64,000 nt of DNA from Acanthosepion lycidas (GCA_963932145.1 OZ010573.1:27469963-27533962), one strand, 5' to 3'; counted from the first letter of the stretch, positions 1-10,215 are shown. Notes: a model not told the origin generated them from the letters alone. Program-made: numbers and translations.

Positions 1-26
1 TGTGTGTGTGTGTGCATATATATATT
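1..26. repeat. (TG)n/(TA)n microsatellite
   Basis: The window opens inside a TG run that passes into a short TA run. Its left end lies outside the window. Confidence 0.9.
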
Positions 27-66
27 AATTAATAATGCACCTTAATTAATATTGTAAAATAGTAAT

Positions 67-475
67 TCAAAGAATAAATCAATAACGTTAATGTAATTAA
101 TGGCGATCTCACTTGGCAAACAGATTAAGAAGGCATTAACTTACTTGCCACTCGCTGAACGACACGATACTTGTTTTTATTAATTGTACATTGGATTAGA
201 TGTTTAGTCCATATTGTTCGCAAGTACTTCCGACAAGTATCACATTCATTTTCGTTTTGGAATTTTTACCTGAAATTGAGGAAAGAAATAACAAGATGGT
301 GAATGTTTTCACTGAAAGTACTTGCGAACAACATGAACCGAAAATCTAATCCATTGTACAATTAATAAAACAAAGGATCGCGTCCTTCAGCGAGTGGTCA
401 GTGAGTCAATGCCTTCTTAATCTGTTAGTGAAGTGAATTCGCCATTAATTACATTAACTGTATTGATTTATTCTT

Positions 476-478
<3 letters not shown>
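67..478. mobile_element. Long palindrome A (foldback element)
   Basis: The left arm starts tcaaagaataaatcaata and the right arm ends with its near-complement tattgatttattctttga. Matching continues inward for about 190 bp per arm; an example is the pair gttcgcaagtactt / agtacttgcgaac near the centre. Both arms contain the complementary blocks around gcgatct / gaattcgc and tacattggattag / ctaatccattgta. No coding sequence is present. I found no hammerhead core in this palindrome, unlike its neighbour at 557. It ends directly in a (TA)n run. It is probably a foldback or MITE-type element; the class is not determined. Confidence 0.8.

Positions 479-556
<78 letters not shown>
479..556. repeat. (TA)n microsatellite
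   Basis: About 39 TA units lie exactly between two large palindromes. (TA)n can itself extrude or slip, so the length is likely variable. Confidence 0.95.
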
Positions 557-560
<4 letters not shown>

Positions 561-654
561 AGCAAATATGTGGATATAGACCCGACAGTATGAAGAAAAA
601 TATACGGAAAAAACAAACAAAAATCCTTATATGCAATTATGCTGTTTTAATGTT

Positions 655-706
655 AATATGTCAACGTCGGACGTTTCGGTTTAATAAACCATCTTCAGGA
701 CATATT
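655..706 (-). ncRNA. Hammerhead ribozyme motif, left arm of palindrome B
   Basis: Read on the minus strand: stem I 5' strand AATATGTC (706-699), conserved core CTGAAGA (698-692), a hairpin for stem II, GAAA (677-674), a very short stem III (ACGTC paired with GACGT), U at the cleavage position (663), then stem I 3' strand GACATATT (662-655). Stem I is a perfect 8-bp pairing. The core matches the type I hammerhead consensus CUGANGA...GAAA. A minimal stem III is typical of hammerheads in Penelope-like elements, which often act as dimers. Activity is inferred from the fold only. Confidence 0.75.
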
Positions 707-1005
707 CATAAAATATAATTAACATTATCAATTGAACATGACAAAGACGATGGACATAAGAACAAGACTTATCCAAACAGATAACTGAAAGTTTTATATT
801 TATCAGCGTTCCGTTTTAAACATGGTCACGTTGTCGTCACGTGGGTTCCTAAATTTTCACAGCGTCGCCCACGTGACGACAACGTGACCATGTTTAAAAC
901 GGAACGCTGATCATATAAAACTTTCAGTTATCTGTTTGGATAAGTCTTGTTCTTATGCCCATCGTCTTTGTCATGTTCAATTGATAATGTTAATCATATT
1001 TTATG

Positions 1006-1057
1006 AATATGTCCTGAAGATGGTTTATTAGACCGAAACGTCCGACGTTGACATATT
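1006..1057 (+). ncRNA. Hammerhead ribozyme motif, right arm of palindrome B
   Basis: Stem I 5' strand AATATGTC (1006-1013) is followed by core CTGAAGA (1014-1020), a stem II hairpin with GGT/ACC pairing (1021-1034), GAAA (1035-1038), stem III CGTC/GACG with a one-base loop (1039-1047), U16.1 (1048), cleavage base U17 (1049) and stem I 3' strand GACATATT (1050-1057). Predicted self-cleavage is between 1049 and 1050. All invariant core bases are present. The motif mirrors the minus-strand copy at 655-706 with a small change in the stem II loop, so the core has stayed intact in both arms. Confidence 0.75.
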
Positions 1058-1152
1058 AACATTAAAACAGCATAATTGCATATAAGGATTTTTGTTTGTT
1101 TTTTCCGTATATTTTTCTTCATACTGTCGGATCTATATCCATATATTTGCTT

Positions 1153-1190
<38 letters not shown>

Positions 1191-1204
1191 TTGCGGATTA
1201 ACCA

Positions 1205-1612
1205 TTCCATAATTTTCGAAACCGCTACTAGAGAATGCTCTCTGGACTATAAATATTCTGCAATATTATTTCTCGCTCTCTTCTGACCTTATCCGCTTAT
1301 TCGTTAATATGTAACGTCTCGCGGAGAACACGCCTGCTTTTGGGAAACACAGAAACATACATACACACACGTACGTGCACATATTCACTCACTACGCATA
1401 CTTTGGACGAAACGATTTTCACATTCATTTGTCACACACATTATTGTCTTTGTCACTTGTAACCCTTTTGTTGTTAATACATTATCATTTGTTTGTACAT
1501 ATATATTGGTTCTTGTCGTTTCTTTACATTTCTTTACGTGGATTCACATCCTGAGCCCGCCATGATTGTTGTTGGTATTTCAGGAGACAGAGTGTTATTC
1601 CCAATTTCAAAC
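1205..1612 (+). mobile_element. LTR-like fossil (diverged relative of the 16.8 kb LTR family)
   Basis: The order of landmarks parallels the LTRs at 16856 and 18586: ctataaat TATA-like box (1247), a ctctctt block downstream, a cacacacgtacgt stretch, a TA-rich piece followed by tggttcttgtcgtttc, and a gcccgccatg block near the end. Sequence between landmarks is strongly diverged and no target-site duplication was found. It is treated as an old, broken LTR fragment; no internal genes are attached. Confidence 0.3.
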
Positions 1613-1653
1613 ACCGACGTTACTAACTTCCAAAAAGAAGTTGGTAACCGCGT

Positions 1654-1657
<4 letters not shown>

Positions 1658-1704
<47 letters not shown>
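1658..1704. repeat. (TA)n microsatellite
   Basis: An uninterrupted TA run. It directly follows a small hairpin (gttactaacttc ... gaagttggtaac, 1619-1648). Confidence 0.95.
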
Positions 1705-1706
<2 letters not shown>

Positions 1707-1849
1707 TGGTATGTAATTTCTTGTCTTCAGTTGTCAGGTTGGCGATATCGAAAAATTTGGACAACTAGAAAAGATTCGCAAGTTTGCGTATGGATTTTCC
1801 TTTTTCCTCCCATCCATATGGCGTAAATTCTTTGAGGATGTAAAAAAAT

Positions 1850-2415
1850 AGTAGTCGGATTTTCCATCTTCTCGTTTAAATAGGATTCAGCAAATCTCTT
1901 TTGAATACCTAGGAAATAAGATAAATTCTACTGTAAACAATGTGAAAATTCACATAGCTAAAGCGCCTTGAATACAATGGATGTAATCTGAAAATCTGAT
2001 CTCTCAAGCAACCTGAAGATTCTTTCAAGCCACTGTAGAGGCGGTGTTAATGTATAATGTCACTGCCTGGACATTAAATAAAACACTACAGTCTCAATTT
2101 GATGGAACCACACTCGGATGCTGGAGCTATACTTAACATCTCCTGGAGACAACATTCAACTAAATCACAGCTCTGTGGAAATATCAGGGACATGACCATA
2201 ATTTTACACGAACACAAAATGCGCTTTGCAAAGACATGGCTGGCGAGCAAAACAAGAACTGGCGACTGATCTACTGTTCTGGTCATCTATACATGTAGCA
2301 AGACTAGTTGTTCACCCAGTAATTATCTACATTGACTAGCTATGTTATGACACAGACTGTCTCCCTAATGATCTTTCGATATTGGTGCAGGACCGTGGTA
2401 GTTAGCGTGATATAC
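1850..2415 (+). mobile_element. LINE reverse-transcriptase C-terminal remnant
   Basis: Plus-strand frames carry pieces typical of the thumb/C-terminal part of a non-LTR reverse transcriptase: FFQATVEAVLMYNVTAWTL near 2018-2075, then blocks resembling SWRQHSTKSQLCGNISG, MRFAKTWL and LCYDTDCLPNDLSI (about 2335-2380). The frame shifts several times and stop codons interrupt it, so it is a dead fragment without the catalytic core or endonuclease. The clade was not settled; it is not the RTE, jockey/CR1 or REL families seen elsewhere in the window. Confidence 0.65.
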
Positions 2416-3044
2416 TCATGTATGTCCGAACTAATTCGACCGAAATTAGATAAAACTTTAACAAAGTTAAAACTCTATGCATTTGTTACAATCTTTCTAT
2501 GTTCCCTAAACTCATGGATATGTTTTGTCCCAATGCTAGCTCTCTCGTTCAAGTAGTAATGCTTTACACATAACAGTCAAACAAATATTGATAGACGACG
2601 CTTGTGCAATAGAGCTACCTATGTATCTCTCTTCTTCTAATGTTTTTTTAGACCTCACATACTAGAAAGCTTGTTACAGTTCCCGAGCTCCCAGCTTAGC
2701 CTTTACCGCGCGAATTTCTTTCTAGAATTGCTACCCAGCTTCTTTTTTTTTTTTTTTTTTTTTTTGTGAGGGAGCAAAAACATAAATATCTAATTATTAT
2801 AACTTTCTTTGTATTGTGCGCATAAATGTTAATTTTCGTACACCAATAAAAGAATGAATGAGTAATATTTTGATGTAATGCATTACGTTTATGCATGCAT
2901 GTTTTGACGTCGAAAAAAATTGAAATGCGAAATAAAAAAAACGCGAAATAAAAAACAAATACATTAAGAAATAAATAATTCAACGTGCTTTAACTTTTAT
3001 TACTCCTTGGGGAGTTCTGGGGGTACAATAAGAAGCAAAATCGC
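2416..3044. other. No gene recognised; poly-T tract
   Basis: AT-rich sequence with a poly-T tract at about 2741-2765 and homopolymer A runs. No coding similarity, RNA gene or terminal repeat was seen. Confidence 0.5.
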
Positions 3045-3130
3045 TGATGACGTAATAATGTCGTTTTTTGACGTATTTTCTAACGTCAAAAAACGACATT
3101 ATTACGCCATTATTTTTGCACCAACCTAAT
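3045..3130. mobile_element. Mariner-type MITE, partial copy
   Basis: The foldback acgtaataatgtcg ... cgacattattacg is followed by the terminal motif tttttgcaccaacctaa. The left terminal TTAGGTTGGTGCAAAAA is missing, so only the core and the right end remain. Same family as 3315, 10584 and 52656. Confidence 0.75.
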
Positions 3131-3314
3131 AAAAGCACTCGTAGAATATGTGCATGGAGAACAAATAAAAAAATATATAAAAAGAAGTCTTTCATTTCGT
3201 CAAAAAAGTGACGTGTTTCTTCGTGTTTACAGACGAGAAGACACCCCGAGTATTTCTTGAACTTTCTTTCACCTGGCTCGTATTTATTTTTCTCGTTGAC
3301 GAATAAAGTTATTA

Positions 3315-3416
3315 TTAGGTTGGTGCAAAAATAATGACGAAATAATGTCGTTTTTTGACGTATTTTTTAACGTCACAAAACGACATTATTACGTCATTAG
3401 TTTTGCACCAACCTAA
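3315..3416. mobile_element. Mariner-type MITE, complete (102 bp)
   Basis: The element starts TTAGGTTGGTGCAAAAA and ends with the reverse complement TTTTGCACCAACCTAA, flanked on both sides by TA (3313-3314, 3417-3418), the standard mariner target duplication. The interior is an almost perfect palindrome. It has no coding capacity, so it would be moved in trans by a mariner transposase. The TIR resembles those of known mariner families. Confidence 0.9.
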
Positions 3417-3519
3417 TATTTCGTTGTTTATAAACAGACAAAATAATTCACCTTCAGAAAGACTATCAGTTATATCGATGTTGGCAGTAGTGTGGAATCT
3501 TCCACGTCAGACAGTTACA

Positions 3520-4150
3520 CCCCTGCGTGGATAAATGCACTATTCCTATTGTAATTTTCACTATCACCATCTTACAAAATATATAACAAGCATTCATTGG
3601 TTAATCACCTTCAATCTCGCTCGCTGATTGGTCAGTTCCGACAAATCAGATATTCTGCACGCGACAAATCTGTTTTCCCGCTCAATATGCTCGGAGCCTC
3701 CCACGTGATACACTATGTTATATAAACAGAACACGTGTAAACTCCCTCGAGTTTCTTTTCATTCATCTCTCTCTCTCTCTCGCGCGCGCGTCTCATTTGC
3801 CAAGATGTAATCTTCAAGAACTCCCGTCTTAACTAATGCAGTCAGACGTTAAAGACCATTACCAACATTCACGCAAGTACGAACTCTGAAATCTCTTCTG
3901 AACTTTTACCAACTTGTACAATACACAATTCCAAACATGCTAAAGAAACTTTGTTCTTCTAAACTAAAGTTTAATAATTACTTTCACTTTATGAACTTAG
4001 GTACAAATATTTACCTAATCTAAGAGACACAACTCTGTCTAACCTTTTCACTCAGTATTCATGCATGTATATCAAATATTAATAAATTCAATTGTTACGT
4101 TTTGAAACAAGATGCTTATGAATCTTTATTCTCTGTCTTATATTAATTGT
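3520..4150 (+). promoter_or_regulatory. Promoter-like, possibly LTR-derived region
   Basis: Contains two CCAAT-type elements (cattggtta near 3595, gattggtcag near 3625), a GC-containing stretch, a TATA-like gttatataaa (about 3717), then a (CT)n/(CG)n leader, and AATAAA at about 4081. This arrangement resembles a retroelement LTR or a polymerase II promoter, but I found neither matching ends nor a target duplication, and no downstream gene. It is a weak call. Confidence 0.25.
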
Positions 4151-4589
4151 TGCGGATGGAAGTTTATTGAACACACACAATTTTAAGCCTTCTGATAATT
4201 CAAACCTTCTATTCCTTACCAACACACATCACACACATCCGCAGCAGTAGCATCCATAAAATTAACCAGACGTGGCTGATAGTAGCCGCTAGAATAGAAA
4301 GGGGAGAGAATTCTACGGCGACTATTGTCGCCTGCAGTGTGGTAATGATACTGACTCAAGTAGATGTCTTGTTGTATTGATTTCTGGATAGAGAACAACC
4401 GAATAGCCAAATCTAGTTCACGTCAGAATATGCTGCAGTTCGTAACCACTACTACAATATCTATCCCAGGGTGAGGAATAGTAGGACTCTTGCTGCACTC
4501 ATGATTGCCTGCAATCATTTCAAGTGTGTTCTAAAAAAATGCAAAGTGCAGTTATACGCAAGCAATCTAAGCCAAGTTCAAAAGCAAAA

Positions 4590-5420
4590 TATTCGTATTC
4601 CGTGAGTTTTGGAAAAATCTCTATCCAAATTCTCAATAGAAGCAAAGTGTCAGTGTCTATCATCATGAATAGCTCGAGCTTATCGCATCGTCAGATAAGG
4701 CTAAGTTACTCACAATGAACTTTGTCTCAAACTCCACATTAGATGACATCCTCTTTCAGACTTACTTCCCTCTCACAGAGCACAAGCTATAGAATATCTA
4801 GAAGAGTTTTCGTCCCAGATCTCAAGTGGAACTCATACGATCCATCGCTAAAGATGCTGGAAAAATATCCGTTTTTTTTTGTACAGCTCCAGTAAGTAGC
4901 TGACTCCACCTGCTATACCAAGAACGAAAATGGAGTACTGCTGCCATATATGGGCCAGAGAAATCCAATTTTTACTTTCCAATCTTGACCGAGTTTAAAC
5001 GCAGCCTTGTGGGCGATTAATTATTTTCCATCCTATAACCACTTTCCCACAGACAAAACACAGCAAACCTTTCGCTACTCTATCGATATTTTCATGGAAA
5101 ATGTTCTGAGAGGCTACATTCCTTCGTTCCACCTGTTTTAAACTTGACAGCTACGATCCAACATGCTACGTACATTAGGTGGAACCACCTCCATTCCATT
5201 CCATTACTAAGAAGGAAGTTCCACTCGGGCAGCCTCTTCCCATGAGACACTACTTTGTGGAAACTACTCCCGAAAGGATGCTTTCTCAACCACTCTAATC
5301 TTAACCTCTTCAATTCTAGGGTTAATATTTGTTACAATAATGATATTTCCTACAATAATTTATTAACTGCACTTCTTATCTTTTCCTTCAACCACTCATA
5401 CAACAATCTCCTTCAGTAAC
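4590..5420 (+). mobile_element. Jockey/CR1-type LINE C-terminal remnant
   Basis: Plus-strand frames hold the C-terminal landmarks of a jockey/CR1-type reverse transcriptase: VFVPDLKWNSYDPS (about 4809), TCYTKNENGVLLPYMG (the ExCxH-IW region, decayed), TEFKRSLVGD and a block ending in a FFxRTAxLWN-like stretch near 5260. Several frameshifts and stops are present; only the end of the ORF remains. The same family recurs at 24150, 24560, 30240, 38130 and 44290. Its 3' tail continues at 5665-5713 (ctctatcttgagtggctc) after an insertion. Confidence 0.7.
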
Positions 5421-5664
5421 TGTTGTAACCTAGGGAAGGTTACTGAATGGAATAATCAACCGAGGGTTGGTAATGAACGATAATACTTAGGACAAGAACA
5501 ACACATATAAGATTCGTCAGCGGCACGTAGAAATAGTGAATTGCTAGAAGTGAGTCAAGTGAATTCCACAATGAATCTCCAACTGCAGACCAACATACAG
5601 TACTTTCTACTATATTTATGTGAATGGGGACATACTCATTATCGTCCGTAGGTATGCTACAACA
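5421..5664. mobile_element. 244-bp insertion with TG...CA ends, probable solo LTR fossil
   Basis: The segment begins tgttgtaacc and ends gctacaaca, giving short inverted ends TGTTGTA/TACAACA. It is flanked by the exact 5-bp duplication gtaac (5416-5420 and 5665-5669). The flanking LINE tail is continuous once the segment is set aside, as comparison with the tails at 24270 and 38575 shows. TG...CA ends, size and a 5-bp duplication fit a solo LTR of a small LTR family; the family is unknown. Confidence 0.55.
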
Positions 5665-5713
5665 GTAACCCTCTATCTTGAGTGGCTCTTGAGTCTTGTA
5701 ATGGCTGAACATC

Positions 5714-6254
5714 AGTAAAAAAGTATAGTGTGAAGGTTTCTACCATTTTACCTTTACTTTGTTCGTCTGCCTTATTCAAAATAACTAAAATCCCTGTCGT
5801 TCATTATACTTGAAAAAGTTGCTTGGGTCGATGCAGTGTAACAATAGTTTATCAATCGGAGGATAAGTTTTATAACAGAAATAATCTAAAGTAATGGATA
5901 TTTGATTAATAGAGAAGCGGTTTGTTCATGAAACAAATATTTATTACCTACTGATATCTCCTTTTAGCGATACTGTCATCTCGTGAGCACAAAAATAAAA
6001 TGGATCTGTGTATAGAAAGACCATATGACCCACAATAACACAGTCATTAAAAGAAATTAAAAACTTTTGTGAAAATAGCAATATTTTGAATCTGTTTATT
6101 TTATTCCTCACAGAAGATTGTTTTCTCTAATTGCCAATTTTTAAGACTTGTTGTTGTATATTCTTGTGTTGACATTGCCCATTCCTCGAGTAATGACCTC
6201 TAGCATTCAATATAAAGATCTGCCGACATAATTTAAGGCCAGTATTTAATCTTT
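5714..6254. other. No gene recognised
   Basis: AT-rich sequence with no recognisable coding, RNA or terminal-repeat signal. Confidence 0.5.
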
Positions 6255-6352
6255 AAGAAAACAGAAATGTGGTTCTACAGGAGGGTGCTGTGGACGACAT
6301 GGACTGAACGCGTTAGCAATAACAAAGTTTTGGAGAAAATGATAACAAAGCG
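6255..6352 (+). mobile_element. RTE-clade LINE fragment
   Basis: A short frame reads TEMWFYRRVLWTTWTERVSN and continues to VLEKM, the segment just upstream of the LGHI motif in the RTE copies at 9020 and 11050. It breaks off where an LTR fossil begins. Confidence 0.7.
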
Positions 6353-7423
6353 GAACTAAGCAGTCATCTGCTTAAGACATTTTTCCGCCTTTCTGAAGGC
6401 CGAGAAATACACCCTAGATCGACGGCCACACTACTACCAAAGTCTGATTTGTAAACTGTCAATACTCAGCCGAACGAGCTTTCGCTACCCTGAATTAGAA
6501 AGGACTCGCTCCAATCGAAGTCAAATAAATGTATATTATTTTGATTCTATTCGTTTAATTCAAAATTTCCGATAAGTAATACTAAGAACATCTGGTACTT
6601 CCCCTACACTGGTGACCTCCCGACATGAACACACAACTTGACTTCATCGGAACTTTGGACACACCAAAATACACAAAAGAAGAAGGAACTAAAATTTTGG
6701 CATAAAACTCTTCGTCAGACTGAGAAGTAAGTCACAACAAACGAGCTATCACCAAGAAAACCTCATCAAACAAATAGTGAGTTTGTGTTGCTCTATCTAT
6801 CTATCTATCTATCTATCTATTTTTCACAGTCTACCATTACAAAAAAAAAAAAAAAAGAAAAAAAACGTGACTACCTTTTCATCCAGATCAAAAGCTAAAA
6901 GTATGTAGAGCTCATATCTACTACTCATAAAAGGCCAGAACATGTAAACCGTGGTGTAAATGGGAAAAAAAAATACAGTACAAATATTACCAAATTTTCG
7001 TCCTGCCTCTCCTAGTAGTCTGGAGCTATTTCTTAAGGGATATAAACAGACAACCAAGAGATAGAGAAGTGACCGCCAGAGAAACCAGCCTAACGTGTCG
7101 CGTGAAAAAACTAAGCCGTCATCTGCTTAAGACATTTTTCCGCCCTTCTGAGTGCCGATATATACACCGCAGATTGACGCTGCACCTATTTTCAAAGTAA
7201 TTACACTCCCGACATCAACCAACAACATGACGGCTACTACCAAAGTCGGATTTAAAATTATCAAATACTCAGCCGAACGGACTTTCGCCACCCTGAATTA
7301 CAAAGTACTCGCTTCAATCGAAGCGAAATATATATATATATTTGTTTTTACTTTATGATTCTGTTCGTTTATTTCTGAAATTTTCGAAAAATATTGCTAA
7401 TAACATCTGGCACTTTCTGTACA
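6353..7423 (+). mobile_element. LTR retroelement fossil, two related LTR copies
   Basis: Two direct copies share long blocks, among them cagccgaacg, catctgcttaagacattttt and a polyadenylation-like region: about 6353-6608 and 7096-7423. The first is followed after one base by tggtgacctcccgacatga, which looks like a tRNA primer-binding site of the Gypsy-like type. The interior of under 500 bp holds no recognisable gag or pol. The element is broken and heavily reduced. The interior includes a (CTAT)n run at 6794-6822 and a poly-A tract. Confidence 0.55.
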
Positions 7424-7499
7424 TGTCAAATAACTGAAAGAATTTTTGTTTGAATGGAAAACCTTTCAACATATCCATCAGTTGTTTATGCACTGACAG

Positions 7500-7585
7500 C
7501 ACAAAGTACTGAAGAAAGAACAGGAAATTGTGGCGAGCCATGATCGTCAACGTCCGGAAGAGACACGGCGCATAGAATAAAAATA
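7500..7585 (+). mobile_element. RTE LINE 3'-terminal fragment
   Basis: The block gtggcgagccatgatcgt followed by caacgtccggaag corresponds to the last codons (LWRAMIVNV-like) shared by RTE copies here, for example 9715 and 63365 (opposite strand). Confidence 0.6.
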
Positions 7586-7589
7586 TCAT

Positions 7590-7970
7590 AGTCGGCAAAA
7601 GTTCAGCTCGACGTGCGTGGGGAAAAGGTTAGTTGAGCATTAGTCAGGAATTCGATCCTCATTGGGCACTCCATAATTTAAGCCTTGTGCCAGATTTAAG
7701 CTACGTTGTGAAATTTTTAGCAAGCTTATTTCGCCTTATCAGTTACTACTAAATAGTGAGTTTGATCCTCACTGGGTGTTTTATAAATTTCAGCTTTGTG
7801 CCATATCTAAGCTTCACTCACTAAATCACTATTACATTCGGCAAAAGTCCATCACGCCGCGAGGAAAAGGTTAGCTGAGAGTTAGTTGAGAGTTCGATCC
7901 TCAATGTGTGCTCCATACTTCTAGCCTTGTGCCCAAAATAAACAAACTTTAGTAAGTAAGTATAGTCATC
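7590..7970 (+). repeat. tRNA-related repeat, two to three tandem copies
   Basis: Units at about 7600, 7735 and 7845 share ggcaaaagt, aaggttagytgag, attcgatcctca and gccttgtgcc. The gttcgatcctc block resembles a polymerase III B box. It is probably a tRNA-derived SINE in tandem. No canonical tRNA cloverleaf can be closed. Confidence 0.45.
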
Positions 7971-7975
7971 ATAAA

Positions 7976-8349
7976 AATAAATTTTCAAAGCTCTTTCTGT
8001 GAGCATTGTCTTCATTAAAATTCGAACACATCTTTTTTGACTAATGATCGCGAGTTCGTTTCTCGTCCGCGTATCTTGAGTTGAGATAAATTCTAGGACA
8101 GTTCAAAATCACATTTTGCTGAGCTTTATCGAACCAAAAGTCACATTTGCTGAAATACTACGGCGGAAAATCTTACATATGTTTAGATAGCAAAAGAAAA
8201 CTGTTTTTACAGATTCAAATTTTCTCTTTTTTTACAAAAGTTATTCAGTTTAAAAAAAAAAAGTGGTTTTGCTTTTTGTGGGTCATATGCTTTCTGCAAT
8301 GATTTATAATCTAAAAAATTGGACAGAGTTCAAAATCGTTTACATTATG
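7976..8349. other. No gene recognised
   Basis: AT-rich; a possible B-box-like cgagttcgtttctc near 8050 is the only feature seen. Confidence 0.4.
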
Positions 8350-8692
8350 TTAATTATCTGAACCACATCTTAATTGCTGGTGTTCCCAGATTCACCCTAA
8401 CCCCTGGGTGGTGGCACCTGTTTGGGTTGCAAATAGTTAATCCCTAAACTGGAGTTAAAACACTATGAAAGTGTAAAAATAGGTTTTAATACCAGAAATA
8501 CTTTGTAAAAAAAGTTATTACCAGCAAAGCATTTTGGGGGGAAAAAAAGATATTACCAGCTATATATTTTTGAAGAAAAAATATTACTAGAAAATACATT
8601 TTTGGAAAAAAAATATTACCAACAATAACAATTTTGTCGACATTAAATAACCCCTTGAGATTGACATACCGTAAAACAAAACAAACCGACCG
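8350..8692 (+). mobile_element. Retroposon family A copy
   Basis: Shares with the copies at 42208, 43306, 58329 and 10675 a head region (ggtgttcccagattcaccc, caaatagttaa), the block acactatgaaagtgtaaaa, an internal array of degenerate ~30-bp units with rttaccagcaataca-like motifs (8510-8640), and a 3' end cataccgtaaaacaaaac that is A-rich. It is non-coding. It is read as a SINE-like retroposon because other copies show variable-length target duplications. Confidence 0.75.
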
Positions 8693-9019
8693 GAATTCAC
8701 TACATAGCTTCACACATTTTCTAACATACACATCTACACATCTTTGTAGGCACTAAAATTATTGTGCAAACTGACCTAGCCCTTGTGCCAGTTTCAAAAG
8801 AAAAGTCGTACTTTTTTGTGAAATCATTGCAACACTCAGTCCTAGCGAAAATCTAACACAACGTTATTTGGGGTCTAGGAACGCTAAACAAATTTCCTAT
8901 ATGGATTAAAAGTAATTGCTTCTTCACATTACACCATTTCGCTTTACGAAAGCTTTTGAAGAAGAGGATTTTTGTATCCTCCCTCCCAAAATATAATATC
9001 ACAAGTTCAAGTCCTACCA
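8693..9019. other. No gene recognised
   Basis: Short AT-rich spacer between a family A retroposon and an RTE LINE fragment. No signal recognised. Confidence 0.4.
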
Positions 9020-9775
9020 GCATTCATTATTGGCGACCACAATCTTAACAATATTTACATATATAAATGACACAGTTTTGATAACTGCGGGAACTCCTAC
9101 AGAAGGTGATGAAGGAAAGCAAGAAGAAAGGACTAAACATCAATTGAAAGAAGACTGTAATATATGGTTGTCAACAGAAGGAACTGTCCAACATGTGAAT
9201 TACAAGTTGGAGATGCCAAAATCAAGCAAGTCCAACAATTTAAATATCTGTGAAGTGATGGAAAGTACGACACAGAAATCCAAAGACGCGTTAGCACAGA
9301 GAACGATAAACTCAGCAAAATATTAAGAAACAAGAAAATTTCGTTAGAAATCACAAAAAATAAAATAAGAGTACTGAATTTTTACAAATGAATAAGAGAC
9401 AAGAGGTAACAGAAATGTGGTTCTATAGAAGGAAGCTGAGAATACCATGAACTGAAGATATGAACAACGATGAAGTTTTAGAAAAATGGAAACAAGAAGT
9501 AAACTTATATTTAACATTAGAAAGAGACAGATAAAATTTCTAGGGCATATATTAAGGAAAGAGGGCTTGGAAAATTTGACACTCACAGGACGTATTGACG
9601 GCATGAGGAACAGAAGTAAGCAGCACATAACGTACCTAACGAGCTTGTGTAAATGGATGGCAGAATAGGGTTTAGGAAAGATAACAAAAAGACAAAATTT
9701 ACTACAAAGGATAGGACATTGTGGAGAGCCACAGTCGCTAACACCCCGAAGGAACACCGCACGTAGAAGATTAAT
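9020..9775 (+). mobile_element. RTE-clade LINE, 3' part of ORF2, decayed
   Basis: Frames on the plus strand include a YADDTVLI-like active-site region in decayed form (YINDTVLITA, about 9060), an EEERTKxGLNIN-like region, TEMWFYRRKLR-like (about 9410) and RKRQIKFLGHILRKEGLEN (about 9519-9575) followed by TYLTSLCKWM (9631-9660), then the terminal LWRATVAN-like block at 9720. These are landmarks of RTE reverse transcriptases (the Bov-B/RTE group). Frameshifts and stops separate the pieces; the endonuclease and most of the palm are absent. Confidence 0.8.
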
Positions 9776-10089
9776 GATCCATTAATAATCGGTACCTGTA
9801 TACAGTAATTCCCTAAACTTAATTTCACAGGAAGCCATCATAATGAAACACCCAAGTAGGTTCGAACACGGTACACAAGTGAATTTCTATATTTCTCCCG
9901 ATACTCACTCATAGATGCTTTTATCGACGGGACCGTGCTGGCTGACCTCTGCATGAATTCTCACCTACCCATCGTTCTGACCTCTGCAGGAACTATCACA
10001 AGCATCATATGCATCGTGCTCTATTTATAGTAGTTATAATACACCCCACACCACCACCACCGACCTGGGTGACAGCCTTGTCTAGTAGA
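9776..10089. other. No gene recognised
   Basis: No coding signal. Contains a short CAC-rich stretch near 10045. Confidence 0.4.
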
Positions 10090-10215
10090 AGGAATTAAAA
10101 ACTGAATTAAAAACCTTGCAGAAGGCTACGGGAAAACACTCCACTATCTTTCCCAAGAAGTCATAACGATTCACAGATAATAAAGAAAAAGGAAACTATG
10201 GAGAGGCATGATCCT
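10090..10215 (+). mobile_element. RTE-tailed non-autonomous element fragment
   Basis: The blocks acgggaaaacactccacta, ctttcccaagaagtcat and ggaaactatggagaggcatgatc match a second copy near 37465-37560. The last block equals the 3' end of RTE ORF2. A SINE or deletion derivative that shares the RTE tail is the simplest reading. Confidence 0.5.

Larger units (their letters stand above)
557..1155. mobile_element. Long palindrome B carrying two hammerhead motifs
   Basis: The arms begin tgtaagcaaatatgtgga and end with the near-complement in tccatatatttgcttaca. The match runs almost to the centre (about 850), where tggtcacgttgtcgtcacg pairs with cgtgacgacaacgtgacca. Each arm is about 290 bp. There is no open reading frame worth naming. 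Each arm contains a hammerhead ribozyme fold near its outer end (655-706 on the minus strand, 1006-1057 on the plus strand), so the two ribozymes face outward. Hammerheads are known from Penelope-like elements and small retrozymes of animals. Two inverted copies of such an element is the simplest reading, but no reverse transcriptase is present to prove it. Confidence 0.8.

Noticed and set aside
454-636. Open frame rich in Ile-Tyr over the (TA)n run
   Set aside because: The frame is a translation of the TA microsatellite; the same artefact occurs at 1493-1826, 17042-17263, 22234-22530, 50433-50654, 59682-59912 and 61227-61511.
2086-2286. 66-codon minus-strand frame
   Set aside because: Antisense to the LINE remnant at 1850-2415.
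9344-9757. 137-codon minus-strand frame
   Set aside because: Lies opposite the RTE C-terminal remnant, whose landmarks are on the plus strand.
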